Shown here: positions 27,980-39,680 of the stretch, one piece after another | How positions within the stretch are numbered: the stretch's first letter is position 1 | How the letters are laid out: each line of letters starts with the position of its first letter | Origin: Phycisphaerae bacterium | GTDB taxonomy: Bacteria; Planctomycetota; Phycisphaerae; UBA1845; PWPN01 | Length of the DNA stretch: 52,457 bases | Direction of reading: 5' to 3' | Assembly (NCBI GenBank): GCA_018003015.1 | Contig: JAGNEZ010000048.1 | Location: forward strand, 1-52,457 | The notes under the pieces: model-generated | Database searches by the model: none | What the model saw: the letters and a program-made list of their open reading frames with translations, nothing else | Told to the model about the DNA's origin: nothing | Position numbers and translations under genes: made by a program

Positions 27980-28017
27980 CCAGGCCTTCGGCTTCCGCAG
28001 GGCCTCGGTCTGCCGCA

Positions 28018-28046
28018 TGGACCCGGCCTGTTCGGGACGGTATGAT
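28018..28046 (+). promoter_or_regulatory. Sigma70-like promoter for the secreted protein at 28101
   Basis: TGGACC, 17 bp, TATGAT, about 55 nt before the ATG. The same TGGAC-type -35 appears ahead of the HU gene. Confidence 0.42.
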
Positions 28047-28100
28047 GCGTTTGTTCCAGGTCGACCGGTTCACAGGTCACGTTCAACGGAGGAGTAAGTC

Positions 28101-29003
28101 ATGCTTAGAACTATGCAGATCCTCATGTTGTTTCTGGTGTTCGGTTCCATCGCCGCAGCGGAGGACAGGGTCGAGCTGAGCTACAGGGCGGAGCCCAGTT
28201 TCCAGCTGACTGTCAGCGTCGAGGGAACGGCCGAGGGACACGTGTTAGGTCTTCCCAACACGGGGAAGCTGGTCCTGGTCAGCAGGGAGAAGCGCAAGCT
28301 GCTGGCCCAGATGAGCGAGGTGCCGGCGGGTGAAACCGCAAGCCTGAAGATGACCGGCGAGTCATCGAGCGAAAGTACGGTCAACGGCAACACGCGCGAT
28401 CCCATGACCGAGGCCGTCGGGCCGGTCGTCTTCACATTCGATCGGCGGGGCCAGGTGGTTCGTACCGAGGTTGACCCGTTCGAGGCCTCGCCACAGAACT
28501 TGATGCGGTTCCGCTGGTGGCGCTACATTGTGCAGCAGCTCGATCTTCCGCCGGTTCTGCCGGAAGAGCCCGTCGCTCCCGGAGCGACCTGGACGGCCGC
28601 CGCGAACCTCACCGGTCCCGACGGCAAACCCCTCAAGGCCAAGCAGGAGTTTCGCTTCCTGGGAACCAGCGACGAGTCGGAGGTCCGGACCGCCTGGCTG
28701 CGTGGCGAGATCATGGTCCCTCTGGAACTCAGCTTCAAGTCGGACGAGGGTGTGTACCAAGTTGAAGGCAAGGTTCGCATCGACAAGCTGTATGCCTTTG
28801 ACATCGACAAGGGCTTGCCCCTCGGCAGCACCGACCGGGCGGTCATTGACATGTCGATCACCGCCAAGCGAGCGGAAGGAGAGGAGTTTCGCTCGCAACT
28901 GTACATGCGCGCCGATGGCAAGACGACCATGAAACCGAAGACCGACGAGCTCGGGACGGCCGACGTCAAGAAGCCGGAGTCCGAACAAACGAAGGACAAG
29001 TAG
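28101..29003 (+). CDS. Secreted protein of unknown function, beta-rich
   Basis: A 300-residue protein with GGAGGAG ahead of the ATG and a signal peptide (QILMLFLVFGSIAAAED). The mature part is rich in alternating beta-strand pattern with segments GPVVFTFDRRGQVVRTEVDPF, LPPVLPEEPVAPGATWT and a late strand VIDMSITAKRA. The layout resembles planctomycete proteins annotated only as domains of unknown function of about this size. No catalytic motif is seen. It ends 45 nt from the convergent lipoprotein gene. Confidence 0.7.
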   Translation: MLRTMQILMLFLVFGSIAAAEDRVELSYRAEPSFQLTVSVEGTAEGHVLGLPNTGKLVLVSREKRKLLAQMSEVPAGETASLKMTGESSSESTVNGNTRDPMTEAVGPVVFTFDRRGQVVRTEVDPFEASPQNLMRFRWWRYIVQQLDLPPVLPEEPVAPGATWTAAANLTGPDGKPLKAKQEFRFLGTSDESEVRTAWLRGEIMVPLELSFKSDEGVYQVEGKVRIDKLYAFDIDKGLPLGSTDRAVIDMSITAKRAEGEEFRSQLYMRADGKTTMKPKTDELGTADVKKPESEQTKDK

Positions 29004-29048
29004 CTCCTTGCCGGCTCCGGCGACCCCGGGTGATGAGAGAGCATCCCC

Positions 29049-29351
29049 TCAATCCGTTGCCTCTTTGTATCGGCGCTTGTACTCGTCCCGCTCTCTCTTG
29101 AGCTCGTCCTTCTCGCGCTCCAACTTCTCGACCTTGGCCTCGAGATAGCGGTTTCGCTCGTAGGCTTCCCCGAGTCGTTGACGGGCCTCGTCATGGCTTT
29201 GCGTCGGCGGAACGCGGCTCGAATCCACCCGGTGCGGATGGTTGCCGATGCTGATCGACTCGGGGGCCTTGACGCTCACGCAGCCCCCGAGCCAAAGGCC
29301 TGTCGCCAGGAGAGCCGCTAAACCCACAGTAACCGGTTTGACTTTCAACAT
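29049..29351 (-). CDS. Small coiled-coil lipoprotein
   Basis: A 100-residue protein. The ATG at 29351 has GGAGGATCA just upstream; the longer in-frame extension begins before the promoter. The signal ends in a lipobox (LGGC) with Cys near residue 24. From about residue 55 to the end the sequence is a charged coiled coil with regular heptads (RYLEAKVEKLEREKDELK). It is probably anchored to a membrane and oligomeric, perhaps bridging envelope layers as small coiled-coil lipoproteins do. Function is not established. Confidence 0.8.
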   Translation of the reverse strand: MLKVKPVTVGLAALLATGLWLGGCVSVKAPESISIGNHPHRVDSSRVPPTQSHDEARQRLGEAYERNRYLEAKVEKLEREKDELKRERDEYKRRYKEATD

Positions 29352-29368
29352 GATTGATCCTCCGCCAG

Positions 29369-29397
29369 ATTGTACCCCGGGCCCGGGTTTCACGTAA
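29369..29397 (-). promoter_or_regulatory. Sigma70-like promoter for the coiled-coil lipoprotein
   Basis: Minus-strand TTACGT, 17 bp, TACAAT. The -10 lies only 17 nt before the ATG, so the leader would be very short but still include the GGAGG site. Confidence 0.45.
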
Positions 29398-29638
29398 GCA
29401 GACAGATGCGGTTGCCTGAGGTCAGCGTCGCAAGGCGGTTTGAGCTGGCGGCCATCACCCGGTGATTCTTGATTCGGTGGTGCCACGCCCCGGCGATGGC
29501 GCGTTCGGCAGCGGGGAGGCGGTTCGTGCCCGTTGACTCAGGGATGGTCGGAACCGATAGCTGACGGATAACCGCGGTTCTTCTTGCAGCGAGGTTGGAG
29601 TCGCTATACATATGCCCACTGGCTTTAAGGAGAAACAC

Positions 29639-29902
29639 ATGGCTGACAAGCATGTCATCTACGGTATTCACGTGACCGACCGGGCCCACAACGCGAGCGG
29701 GGTTCAGAAGATCCTCAGCGAGTACGGATGCAATATCAGGACACGGCTCGGGCTGCACGAGGCATCGAACAACGTGTGCTCGCCGAATGGTCTGATTCTG
29801 CTGGAGATGGTCGGCGACGAAGCGCTCTGCGGCCAGATGGCCGCCAAGGTCGCGGCTCTTGCGGGTATCGAAGTACAGAGCATGGTCTTTGATCATCCGT
29901 GA
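29639..29902 (+). CDS. ACT-domain regulator, TM1266-like
   Basis: An 87-residue protein with AAGGAG 7 nt before the ATG. The whole length is one ferredoxin-like ACT fold: YGIHVTDR, VQKILSEYG, IRTRLGLHEA, LILLEMVGD and a final strand VQSMVFDHP. The pattern matches the small TM1266 family, often named iron-only hydrogenase system regulators, found beside FeFe hydrogenases and other anaerobic redox genes. No hydrogenase is visible here; nifJ is the next gene downstream, 416 nt away. A role in sensing a small ligand and tuning ferredoxin metabolism is inferred only. Confidence 0.72.
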   Translation: MADKHVIYGIHVTDRAHNASGVQKILSEYGCNIRTRLGLHEASNNVCSPNGLILLEMVGDEALCGQMAAKVAALAGIEVQSMVFDHP

Positions 29903-29983
29903 CCTGGGGCAGCAGGCAGGGTCCAGGGGAGCTGCCGTGCTGACGGGGGGGTGTCGCCGGATAGCGGAAGGCCGCCAGGATAC

Positions 29984-29998
29984 TGAGACTCAGTCTCA
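29984..29998. promoter_or_regulatory. Perfect inverted repeat upstream of nifJ (operator candidate)
   Basis: TGAGACTCAGTCTCA has 7-bp arms around one base. It lies in the 416-nt gap between the ACT-domain gene and nifJ. No T-run follows, so an operator is more likely than a terminator. Confidence 0.35.
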
Positions 29999-30073
29999 TA
30001 TTGCGGCTTGGCCTCCCGGTTCTCGGCCGCATGGAGGGCGATGGCGGTCTGCCTTTGGGCGTTCTCGGGCGGC

Positions 30074-30124
30074 TTGCGGACACCCGGGAAAACGGGCACA
30101 ATGTGGGTTCGCGACAGACTGTCG
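30074..30124 (+). promoter_or_regulatory. Candidate nifJ promoter with overlapping inverted repeat
   Basis: TTGCGG, 17 bp, CACAAT (30074-30102), followed immediately by the inverted repeat CGACAGACTGTCG (30112-30124). The repeat would cover the transcription start, as repressor operators often do. The -10 is weak. The remaining bases of this gap show no gene. Confidence 0.3.
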
Positions 30125-30318
30125 GGTAGGTGAGCGTGCGCCCTGCCAAGCCGGCGTGCCGTGAGTGTCGCTCGCTTTGCCTGGCTGGCCGGGCGGGCCC
30201 ACAGCCAACCTTGGAAGCGACGGTAGTAATCGCCGGGCAGAATCCGTGACGACCAAAGTACCGCCTTCAAGCGGTCGCCGAGACCGCCGGGCGGGATTTC
30301 GCTAAAAGGAGACGATGG

Positions 30319-33894
<3,576 letters not shown>

Positions 33895-33915
33895 CGTGTA
33901 GCGACTGGATGTCGG

Positions 33916-33941
33916 GAAGCGGAGTCAGCCGGCTCTGCTTC
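33916..33941 (+). other. Hairpin between nifJ and the DHOD-like gene
   Basis: GAAGCGGAG and CTCTGCTTC form a 9-bp stem (one G-T pair) around eight bases, 22 nt after the nifJ stop. There is no T-run. It may protect the nifJ mRNA end or partly uncouple the downstream genes. Confidence 0.35.
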
Positions 33942-33980
33942 TCGACGCGGGTGAATACCCCGAAACCGAAGAGTCGATGA

Positions 33981-34015
33981 TTGGCTGCTGATAACCGATA
34001 ACCGACAACCCTCAA
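33981..34015 (+). repeat. Heptameric tandem repeat (five degenerate 7-mers)
   Basis: Five 7-base units in a row: TTGGCTG, CTGATAA, CCGATAA, CCGACAA, CCCTCAA. It lies between nifJ and the DHOD-like gene and ends just before the latter's ribosome site. A second heptamer tract is at 47904-47938. Confidence 0.5.
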
Positions 34016-34029
34016 TGGAGGTCCCGTTC

Positions 34030-35025
34030 ATGGATCTTTCCACGCATTACCTCGGATTCAAGCTTACCCACCCGTTCATGTGTGGTGCGTCGCCGCTGGC
34101 GGACAAACTCGACAACGTCCGGAAGATGGAAGACGCCGGTGCGGCGGCGATCGTCATGCGCTCCCTGTTTGAGGAGCAGTTGATTGCCGAGGGGCTGGCG
34201 ACGGCCAGTGCGATGGATGGCCCGGCCGAGTCCTTCGCCGAGGCGCTCTCGTATCTGCCTCAGCCGGACGAGTTCGTTCTGGGGCCGGATGAGTACCTGG
34301 AGCAGATTCGCAAGGTCAAACAGGCGGTGAAGGTGCCGGTGATCGCCTCGTTGAACGGCACGACGCTGGGTGGCTGGCTGGACTACGCCAAGCGGATGCA
34401 GCAAGCCGGAGCCGATGCTCTGGAACTCAACGTCTACTACCTGGCAACGGACATGACCGAGCCCGGCGAGGCCGTGGTGAAGCGTACCGTGGACATGGTC
34501 CGGTCGGTCAAGAAGACGGTCACCGTTCCGGTGGCCGTGAAGCTATCGCCGTACTACTCCTCCTTCGCCAACGTGGCCAAGCAGCTCGACGCGGCCGGGG
34601 TGGATGGCATGGTGCTGTTCAACCGGTTCTACCAGCCGGATATTGACGTCGAGACGCTGGAAGTGCTCTCGGATCTGAACTTGTCCTCGTCGGGCGCGTT
34701 GCTGCTTCGCCTGCGGTGGCTGGCGATCCTGTCGGGGCGGATTCAAGCCGATCTGGCAGTGACCGGCGGCGTGCACACCTGCCTCGACGGGGTCAAGGCG
34801 GTGATGTGCGGGGCGCACGCAGTCCAGATGGTGTCGGCCCTGTTGCAGCGCGGTCCGCAGCACCTGAAGACCATTCGGCAAGACGTCGCCCAGTGGCTGG
34901 AGGAACACGAGTACGATTCGCTGGCCCAGATGCAGGGTAGCATGAGTTTGCTGAAGGTGCCAAATCCGAAGGCCTACGAACGCGCCAACTACATGCACAT
35001 TCTGCAAAGCTGGCAGCCGGCGTAG
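34030..35025 (+). CDS. Dihydroorotate-dehydrogenase-like flavoprotein lacking the DHOD active-site loop
   Basis: A 331-residue TIM barrel. The ATG at 34030 has GGAGG 8 nt upstream; the in-frame ATG at 34015 overlaps that site. The opening (THYLGFKLTHPFMCGASPL), VPVIASLNGTT, VAVKLSPYYSS and the phosphate-binding AVTGGVHTCLD resemble class 1 dihydroorotate dehydrogenases and would bind FMN. However, the loop that should read N-x-S-C-P-N reads ELNVYYLATD, so the catalytic Cys or Ser is missing. A pyrimidine role is therefore unlikely. Such proteins often sit beside nifJ in anaerobes and cyanobacteria, suggesting a redox or accessory role with ferredoxin. It starts the downstream run of three closely spaced genes. 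Confidence 0.82.
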   Translation: MDLSTHYLGFKLTHPFMCGASPLADKLDNVRKMEDAGAAAIVMRSLFEEQLIAEGLATASAMDGPAESFAEALSYLPQPDEFVLGPDEYLEQIRKVKQAVKVPVIASLNGTTLGGWLDYAKRMQQAGADALELNVYYLATDMTEPGEAVVKRTVDMVRSVKKTVTVPVAVKLSPYYSSFANVAKQLDAAGVDGMVLFNRFYQPDIDVETLEVLSDLNLSSSGALLLRLRWLAILSGRIQADLAVTGGVHTCLDGVKAVMCGAHAVQMVSALLQRGPQHLKTIRQDVAQWLEEHEYDSLAQMQGSMSLLKVPNPKAYERANYMHILQSWQPA

Positions 35026-35066
35026 GCTTGAGCAGAGACCCTGGACACTGAGAGGATGCTGATCTC

Positions 35067-37265
35067 ATGGCTCGTAGTGCAAAGTCCAATTCCAGCAAGC
35101 CGGAGATGAACCAGGCCGCCGGCCCGGCCGAGACCGGACGGACGGTGCGTGATCTGGAGCCGCTGTTCGCCCCGCAGTCCATCGCGGTGATCGGCGCGTC
35201 TCGTCGTCTGGGAACCGCCGGGAGCGAGATTCTCAAGAACCTGGTGATCGGTTCCTTCGGTGGGGTGATCTACCCGGTGAACCCCAAGTCGAAGAGCCTC
35301 ATGGGCATCCGGTGTGTGCCCGCGGCTTCGGCCATCGACGACCAGGTGGATTTAGCGGTGGTCATCGTGCCCTCCAACTCGGTCGAAGCCGTGTTGAGCG
35401 AGTGTGCCGACCACGGAACCAAGCACTTCATCGTGATATCCGCGGGCTTCAAGGAAGTGGGCGGCGAGGGCGTGGAGCGGGAGAATCGGCTGAAGGCTCT
35501 GGCCAAGGAACGCGGGCTGTCGATCCTGGGCCCCAACTGCCTGGGCTTGATCAACACTGCGCCGGGAGTGAGCATGAACGCGGCCTTCGGTGGTGCCCTG
35601 CCCAAGGCCGGGTGCATGGGCCTGATCAGCCAGAGCGGTGCCTTGGCCGCCGCCCTCCTGGACTACGCCAAGGGGCGAGGGATTGGCTTCTCCCGGTTTG
35701 TCAGCTTCGGCAACAAGGCCGACATCAACGAGATCGACCTGCTCCAGTCTCTGGCCGGCGACCCGGCGACCAAGGTCATCCTGATGTATGTCGAGGATCT
35801 GTCCAGCGGCCAGGCCTTCGTTGACGTGGCCCATTCGATCACCCACGGGCGCAATCCGAAGCCGATCCTGGCGATCAAGACTGGCCGCACCCAGGAAGGC
35901 GCCGCCGCCGCGGCGTCCCACACTGGCTCACTGGCCGGCTCGGACGAGGTCTACGACGCGGTGTTCTCCCAGGCCGGCGTGATCCGCGTGGAGAGCGTCG
36001 AGGATCTGTTCGACTATGCCGAGGTCTTTGCCGAGCCGACCTTGCCCCGCGGCCGGAAAACGGCGATCATCACCAACGCAGGCGGTCCGGGGATCATGGC
36101 CACGGATGCGTGCATTCGGTATGGCCTCAAGCTCTCCAAGTTCCAGGAATACACCATCAAGTCGCTCAAGTTCCAGATGCCGCCCACCGGGAGTCTCAAG
36201 AATCCCGTGGATGTCATTGGAGACGCGCGCCATGACCGCTATCGGGCGGCCCTGGATGCGGTCACGGCCGATGAGGAAGTCGACCAGGTCATGGTCCTGG
36301 TCACTCCTCAGGCGATGACCAATGCCAAGGAAATCGCCGAGGTCGTGGTCGAGATGGAGAGCTACTGCGAGAAGCCGATTGTGGCTTGCATGATGGGTGA
36401 AAGCGACGTCGAGCCGGGTGTTCGGGTGCTCAAGGAGCACGGCGTTCCGACGTATCAGTTTCCTGAGAACGCCATGCGATCGATGGCCGCCAAGGCCCGT
36501 TTTGCCGAGTGGATTCGTTCCCCGATCCTCGACTACCGCCGGTTCGAGGTCAACCGGGCCGCGGTGGATGAACTGTTCCGGCAGGAGACGGCCGCTGGAC
36601 GCAACCAGCTGGTTGAGGTGCGGGCTTTGGAGGCTTTCACCTACTATGGCTTCCCAATCGTACCCTACAAGCTAGCCAAGTCGGCGGACGAGGCCGCGGC
36701 CGCCGCGATCGAGATGGGTTTCCCCGTGGTGATGAAGATCTCCGGCCCGAAGATTCTGCACAAGACCGATGTCGGCGGCGTGAAGCTCAATTTGACCGAC
36801 GAAGCCTCGGTTCGCGCAACCTACGAGGCCATGATTCAGTCCGTTCGGGGCAAGCTGGGCAGCGAGGTCGAGATCTGGGGCGTTCTCGTTCAGAAGATGC
36901 TGCAGCCCGGCAAGGAGATCATTCTGGGAGTGACCCGCGACCCGCGATTCGGGCCTCTGCTCATGTTCGGACTCGGCGGCATCTACACCGAGGCCCTGCG
37001 AGACGTGGCCTTCCGCCTCGCGCCGATCCGGGAGAACGTGTCTTTGGAGATGATCAAGGATATTCGCTCCTACCGCCTGCTCGAAGGCGTGCGCGGCGAG
37101 CCCCCTTCGGATCTGACGGCCATTGCCGACTGTCTCATGCGGCTCTCGCAAATGGTCACGGACAATCCCAGGATCAAGGAACTTGACATCAACCCGCTCA
37201 TCGTCTACCCCCGTGGCAAGGGATGCATGGTAGCCGATGCCCGGATTATTCTGTCGGAGAGCTAA
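35067..37265 (+). CDS. ADP-forming acyl-CoA (acetyl-CoA) synthetase, alpha-beta fusion
   Basis: A 732-residue protein with GAGAGG before the ATG. It converts acyl-CoA, ADP and phosphate to acid, CoA and ATP. Order of domains: CoA-binding Rossmann fold (about 30-160, AVIGASRRLG and GPNCLGLIN), two succinyl-CoA-ligase-like domains with the phospho-histidine His285 in AASHTGSLAGSDE, then an ATP-grasp domain (about 510-730) opening with EVRALEAFTYYGFPIVP and including KISGPKILHKTDVGGV. All halves of the archaeal-type enzyme are in one chain. With NifJ it completes ATP-yielding acetate formation. It is 41 nt after the DHOD-like gene and 3 nt before the CoA-transferase. Confidence 0.93.
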   Translation: MARSAKSNSSKPEMNQAAGPAETGRTVRDLEPLFAPQSIAVIGASRRLGTAGSEILKNLVIGSFGGVIYPVNPKSKSLMGIRCVPAASAIDDQVDLAVVIVPSNSVEAVLSECADHGTKHFIVISAGFKEVGGEGVERENRLKALAKERGLSILGPNCLGLINTAPGVSMNAAFGGALPKAGCMGLISQSGALAAALLDYAKGRGIGFSRFVSFGNKADINEIDLLQSLAGDPATKVILMYVEDLSSGQAFVDVAHSITHGRNPKPILAIKTGRTQEGAAAAASHTGSLAGSDEVYDAVFSQAGVIRVESVEDLFDYAEVFAEPTLPRGRKTAIITNAGGPGIMATDACIRYGLKLSKFQEYTIKSLKFQMPPTGSLKNPVDVIGDARHDRYRAALDAVTADEEVDQVMVLVTPQAMTNAKEIAEVVVEMESYCEKPIVACMMGESDVEPGVRVLKEHGVPTYQFPENAMRSMAAKARFAEWIRSPILDYRRFEVNRAAVDELFRQETAAGRNQLVEVRALEAFTYYGFPIVPYKLAKSADEAAAAAIEMGFPVVMKISGPKILHKTDVGGVKLNLTDEASVRATYEAMIQSVRGKLGSEVEIWGVLVQKMLQPGKEIILGVTRDPRFGPLLMFGLGGIYTEALRDVAFRLAPIRENVSLEMIKDIRSYRLLEGVRGEPPSDLTAIADCLMRLSQMVTDNPRIKELDINPLIVYPRGKGCMVADARIILSES

Positions 37266-37268
37266 CCG

Positions 37269-39158
37269 ATGAGCCAACCTTGGCGTGAACGATATGCAGA
37301 CAAGACGGTGGAGGCCGCATTCGCCCTGCGCAAGATCAAGCCCGGAGATCGGGTCTTCATCGGCTCGGCCTGCGGGGAGCCCCAGCACTTGGTCCACTCC
37401 TTGTGCGACGCCGGCAGCCATCTGGCCGACACGGAGCTCATCCAGGTCCTGACCTTCGGTGTGGCCCCCTATACCGATCCGCAATATGCCGCCAACTTTC
37501 GAGCGAACGCGTTCTTCATCGGGGCCAGTCTGCGCGATTCAGTCAACCAGGCCCGGGCCGACTACACGCCGATCTTCCTGTCGCAGGTGCCCGATCTGTT
37601 CAAGTCGCGACGGGTGCCCATCGACGTGGCCTTGGTCACGGTCAGTCCTCCTGACGAGCACGGATTCTGCAGCCTTGGGGTGTCCGTGGATATCACCAAG
37701 GCCGCGGTCGAGTCGGCCGAGGTAGTGATCGCCCAGGTCAACACGAACATGCCGCGGGTGTTGGGCAACAGCTTCATCCACGTGCGGCAGATTGACTACC
37801 TCGTGGCACACGACGAGCCTTTGCTGGAGTGGCCCGGCCTTGCCGGAGATGATGAGGTCACTCGCAAGATCGCTGCCAACATCGCCCGCTTGATCTCCGA
37901 TGGCGCCACCCTCCAACTCGGCATCGGCCGAATTCCCGACGCCGTGCTGGCGCTGCTGACCGACCGGAACGATCTGGGTATTCACACCGAGATGTTCTCC
38001 GACGGCGTGATGAAACTGGCCAAGGCCGGCAACATCACGGGCAAGTACAAGACCCTCCACGCCGGGAAGATCGTCGGCAGTTTCGCTGCGGGATCGAAGA
38101 CGCTTTTCGACTTCGTGGACAACAACCCGATGATCGAGATGCACCCCTCCGACTACACCAATGACCCGTTCGTCATCGCCCAGCACGACAATCTGACGGC
38201 CATCAACTCGGCCCTGGAAATTGATCTCACCGGCCAGGTCTGCGCTGATTCGCTGGGCAACAGTTTCTACAGCGGCATCGGTGGCCACGCGGATTTCGTG
38301 CGCGGGGCGGCCATGGCCCGGAACGGCCAGCCGATCATCGCCATGCCCAGTACCGCCGTCACCGCCGACGGAGTCCGCTCTCGTATCGTGGCGGCGCTTC
38401 AGGAAGGAGCCGGCGTGGTCACGACCCGTGGCGACATTCACTACATCGCGACGGAATACGGCGTGGCCTACCTGCATGGCCGCAACCTCCGCGAGCGGGC
38501 GATGTCCCTGATTGGTATCGCCCACCCCGACTTCCGGGGCGAGTTGTTGTTTGCCGCCAAGAGACGGAGAATCGTCTACGCCAATCAGATCTTGCCGCCG
38601 ACGTCGAGACCCTATCCCGCGGAGATGGAAGCGACCACGACACTGAACGATGGTACGGAGATCATGGTTCGGCCGATTCGCCCGGACGACGAACGCCTGA
38701 TCAAGGAGATGTTCTACTCGTTCAGCGAGAAGACGGTATACCTTCGGTACCACAACACGCTTAAGTCGATGCCCCACAATAAGTTACAGGTGTTCTGCAA
38801 CGTCGATTACGATACCGAGATGGCTTTGATTGGCGTGACCGGCGTGGCGGGCAGCGAGGAAGTGATCGGTGTTGGACGGTACATGACCGACGCCGCCAAA
38901 CGCTCGGCAGAGATGGCTTTCGTGGTTCGCGACGACTATCAGCGCAAGGGGTTGGGGTCGTTCTTGTTCAAGCGATTGGTCGAACTCGCCCAGGCCCAGG
39001 GCCTCCGCAAGTTCCATGCTGAGGTCCTGGCCGAGAACAGCGGAATGCTGAAAATCTTCCATCGCTCCGGCCTGAAAGTCGAAACGACTACAGAAGAAGG
39101 GGTGGTTGGTGTCGATATGCAGATACCGGAGCCGCCGGCGATGCATCAACCCCAGTAG
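37269..39158 (+). CDS. Acetyl-CoA hydrolase/CoA-transferase fused to a GNAT acetyltransferase
   Basis: A 629-residue two-part protein, 3 nt after the synthetase. Residues 1-440 form the CoA-transferase fold of the acetyl-CoA hydrolase/4-hydroxybutyrate CoA-transferase family: GSACGEPQ near the start, GIGRIPDAVL and LGIHTEMFSDG with the likely catalytic Glu241, then ATEYGVAYLHGRNLRERA. Residues about 455-620 are a GNAT domain, with MVRPIRPDDERL, a pantetheine-binding QRKGLG at 558-563 and NSGMLKIFHRSGL. The first part would exchange or hydrolyse CoA thioesters; the second would acetylate a protein or small amine from acetyl-CoA. Fusion to the energy module suggests acyl-CoA-linked control of the pathway by acetylation, which is inference. 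Confidence 0.9.
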   Translation: MSQPWRERYADKTVEAAFALRKIKPGDRVFIGSACGEPQHLVHSLCDAGSHLADTELIQVLTFGVAPYTDPQYAANFRANAFFIGASLRDSVNQARADYTPIFLSQVPDLFKSRRVPIDVALVTVSPPDEHGFCSLGVSVDITKAAVESAEVVIAQVNTNMPRVLGNSFIHVRQIDYLVAHDEPLLEWPGLAGDDEVTRKIAANIARLISDGATLQLGIGRIPDAVLALLTDRNDLGIHTEMFSDGVMKLAKAGNITGKYKTLHAGKIVGSFAAGSKTLFDFVDNNPMIEMHPSDYTNDPFVIAQHDNLTAINSALEIDLTGQVCADSLGNSFYSGIGGHADFVRGAAMARNGQPIIAMPSTAVTADGVRSRIVAALQEGAGVVTTRGDIHYIATEYGVAYLHGRNLRERAMSLIGIAHPDFRGELLFAAKRRRIVYANQILPPTSRPYPAEMEATTTLNDGTEIMVRPIRPDDERLIKEMFYSFSEKTVYLRYHNTLKSMPHNKLQVFCNVDYDTEMALIGVTGVAGSEEVIGVGRYMTDAAKRSAEMAFVVRDDYQRKGLGSFLFKRLVELAQAQGLRKFHAEVLAENSGMLKIFHRSGLKVETTTEEGVVGVDMQIPEPPAMHQPQ

Positions 39159-39212
39159 GGCGGTGGCGTGGCCTCGGGTGTTCTTGCATGTCTCGGACGA
39201 ACGGCGAGGAAT

Positions 39213-39241
39213 TTGATTTCCGCCCGGAGGACAGGTAATCT
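39213..39241 (+). promoter_or_regulatory. Sigma70-like promoter for the small lipoprotein
   Basis: TTGATT, 17 bp, TAATCT. Transcription would start near 39248, leaving a leader of about 118 nt that contains the inverted repeat at 39322-39335. Confidence 0.35.
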
Positions 39242-39321
39242 GTGTGGGTGCGGGCCCGGGGATCCTGTCCCGGCAGCTTCTAAAACCCCGAAACCGCCTC
39301 ACATCGCGGTCAGTGGGGTCG

Positions 39322-39335
39322 TGTGACGGATCACA
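39322..39335. promoter_or_regulatory. CRP-like inverted repeat in the lipoprotein leader
   Basis: TGTGACGGATCACA: TGTGA and TCACA arms as in CRP/FNR-type sites but separated by four bases rather than six. It lies 31 nt before the lipoprotein ATG. Confidence 0.2.
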
Positions 39336-39365
39336 TTCTGGTTGTCGCTTGAGGAGATAGGACTC

Positions 39366-39614
39366 ATGAAAAGAGCGCACATGGTGGGTAGGGCGATGAG
39401 GAAACTGGCTGTCGTAGGTGCGATGGTCATTGGCGGCAGTTTTGTGTTCGGCGGCTGTACCCTCACGACCGTCAGGGATCAGATCGTGTCGGGTGGACTG
39501 GCTGCCATCAACGCCACGGCGAAGGAAGCTGTGGGTGCCCTGATTCCGACCTTCGCCGAGTTCTTCCCGAGGATTCCGAACACCTCGCCGCTTTTCAACA
39601 GCTGGGGCCTTTGA
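39366..39614 (+). CDS. Small lipoprotein of unknown function
   Basis: An 82-residue protein starting at ATG behind GAGGAGATAGGA. Residues about 5-31 form a lipoprotein signal (VVGAMVIGGSFVFGGC), with Cys as the predicted lipidated residue. The mature part is about 50 residues with an amphipathic segment (LAAINATAKEAVGALIPTF) and an ending rich in Pro, Asn and Ser. No family was recognised; short planctomycete lipoproteins of this size are common. A bidirectional hairpin follows and separates it from fusA. Confidence 0.68.
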   Translation: MKRAHMVGRAMRKLAVVGAMVIGGSFVFGGCTLTTVRDQIVSGGLAAINATAKEAVGALIPTFAEFFPRIPNTSPLFNSWGL

Positions 39615-39680
39615 TCCAATGATCAGACGCCGTCTCGTGGGTGAGGCGTTTGTCTGACTGCTTTCGCGATTGACGAAAGG

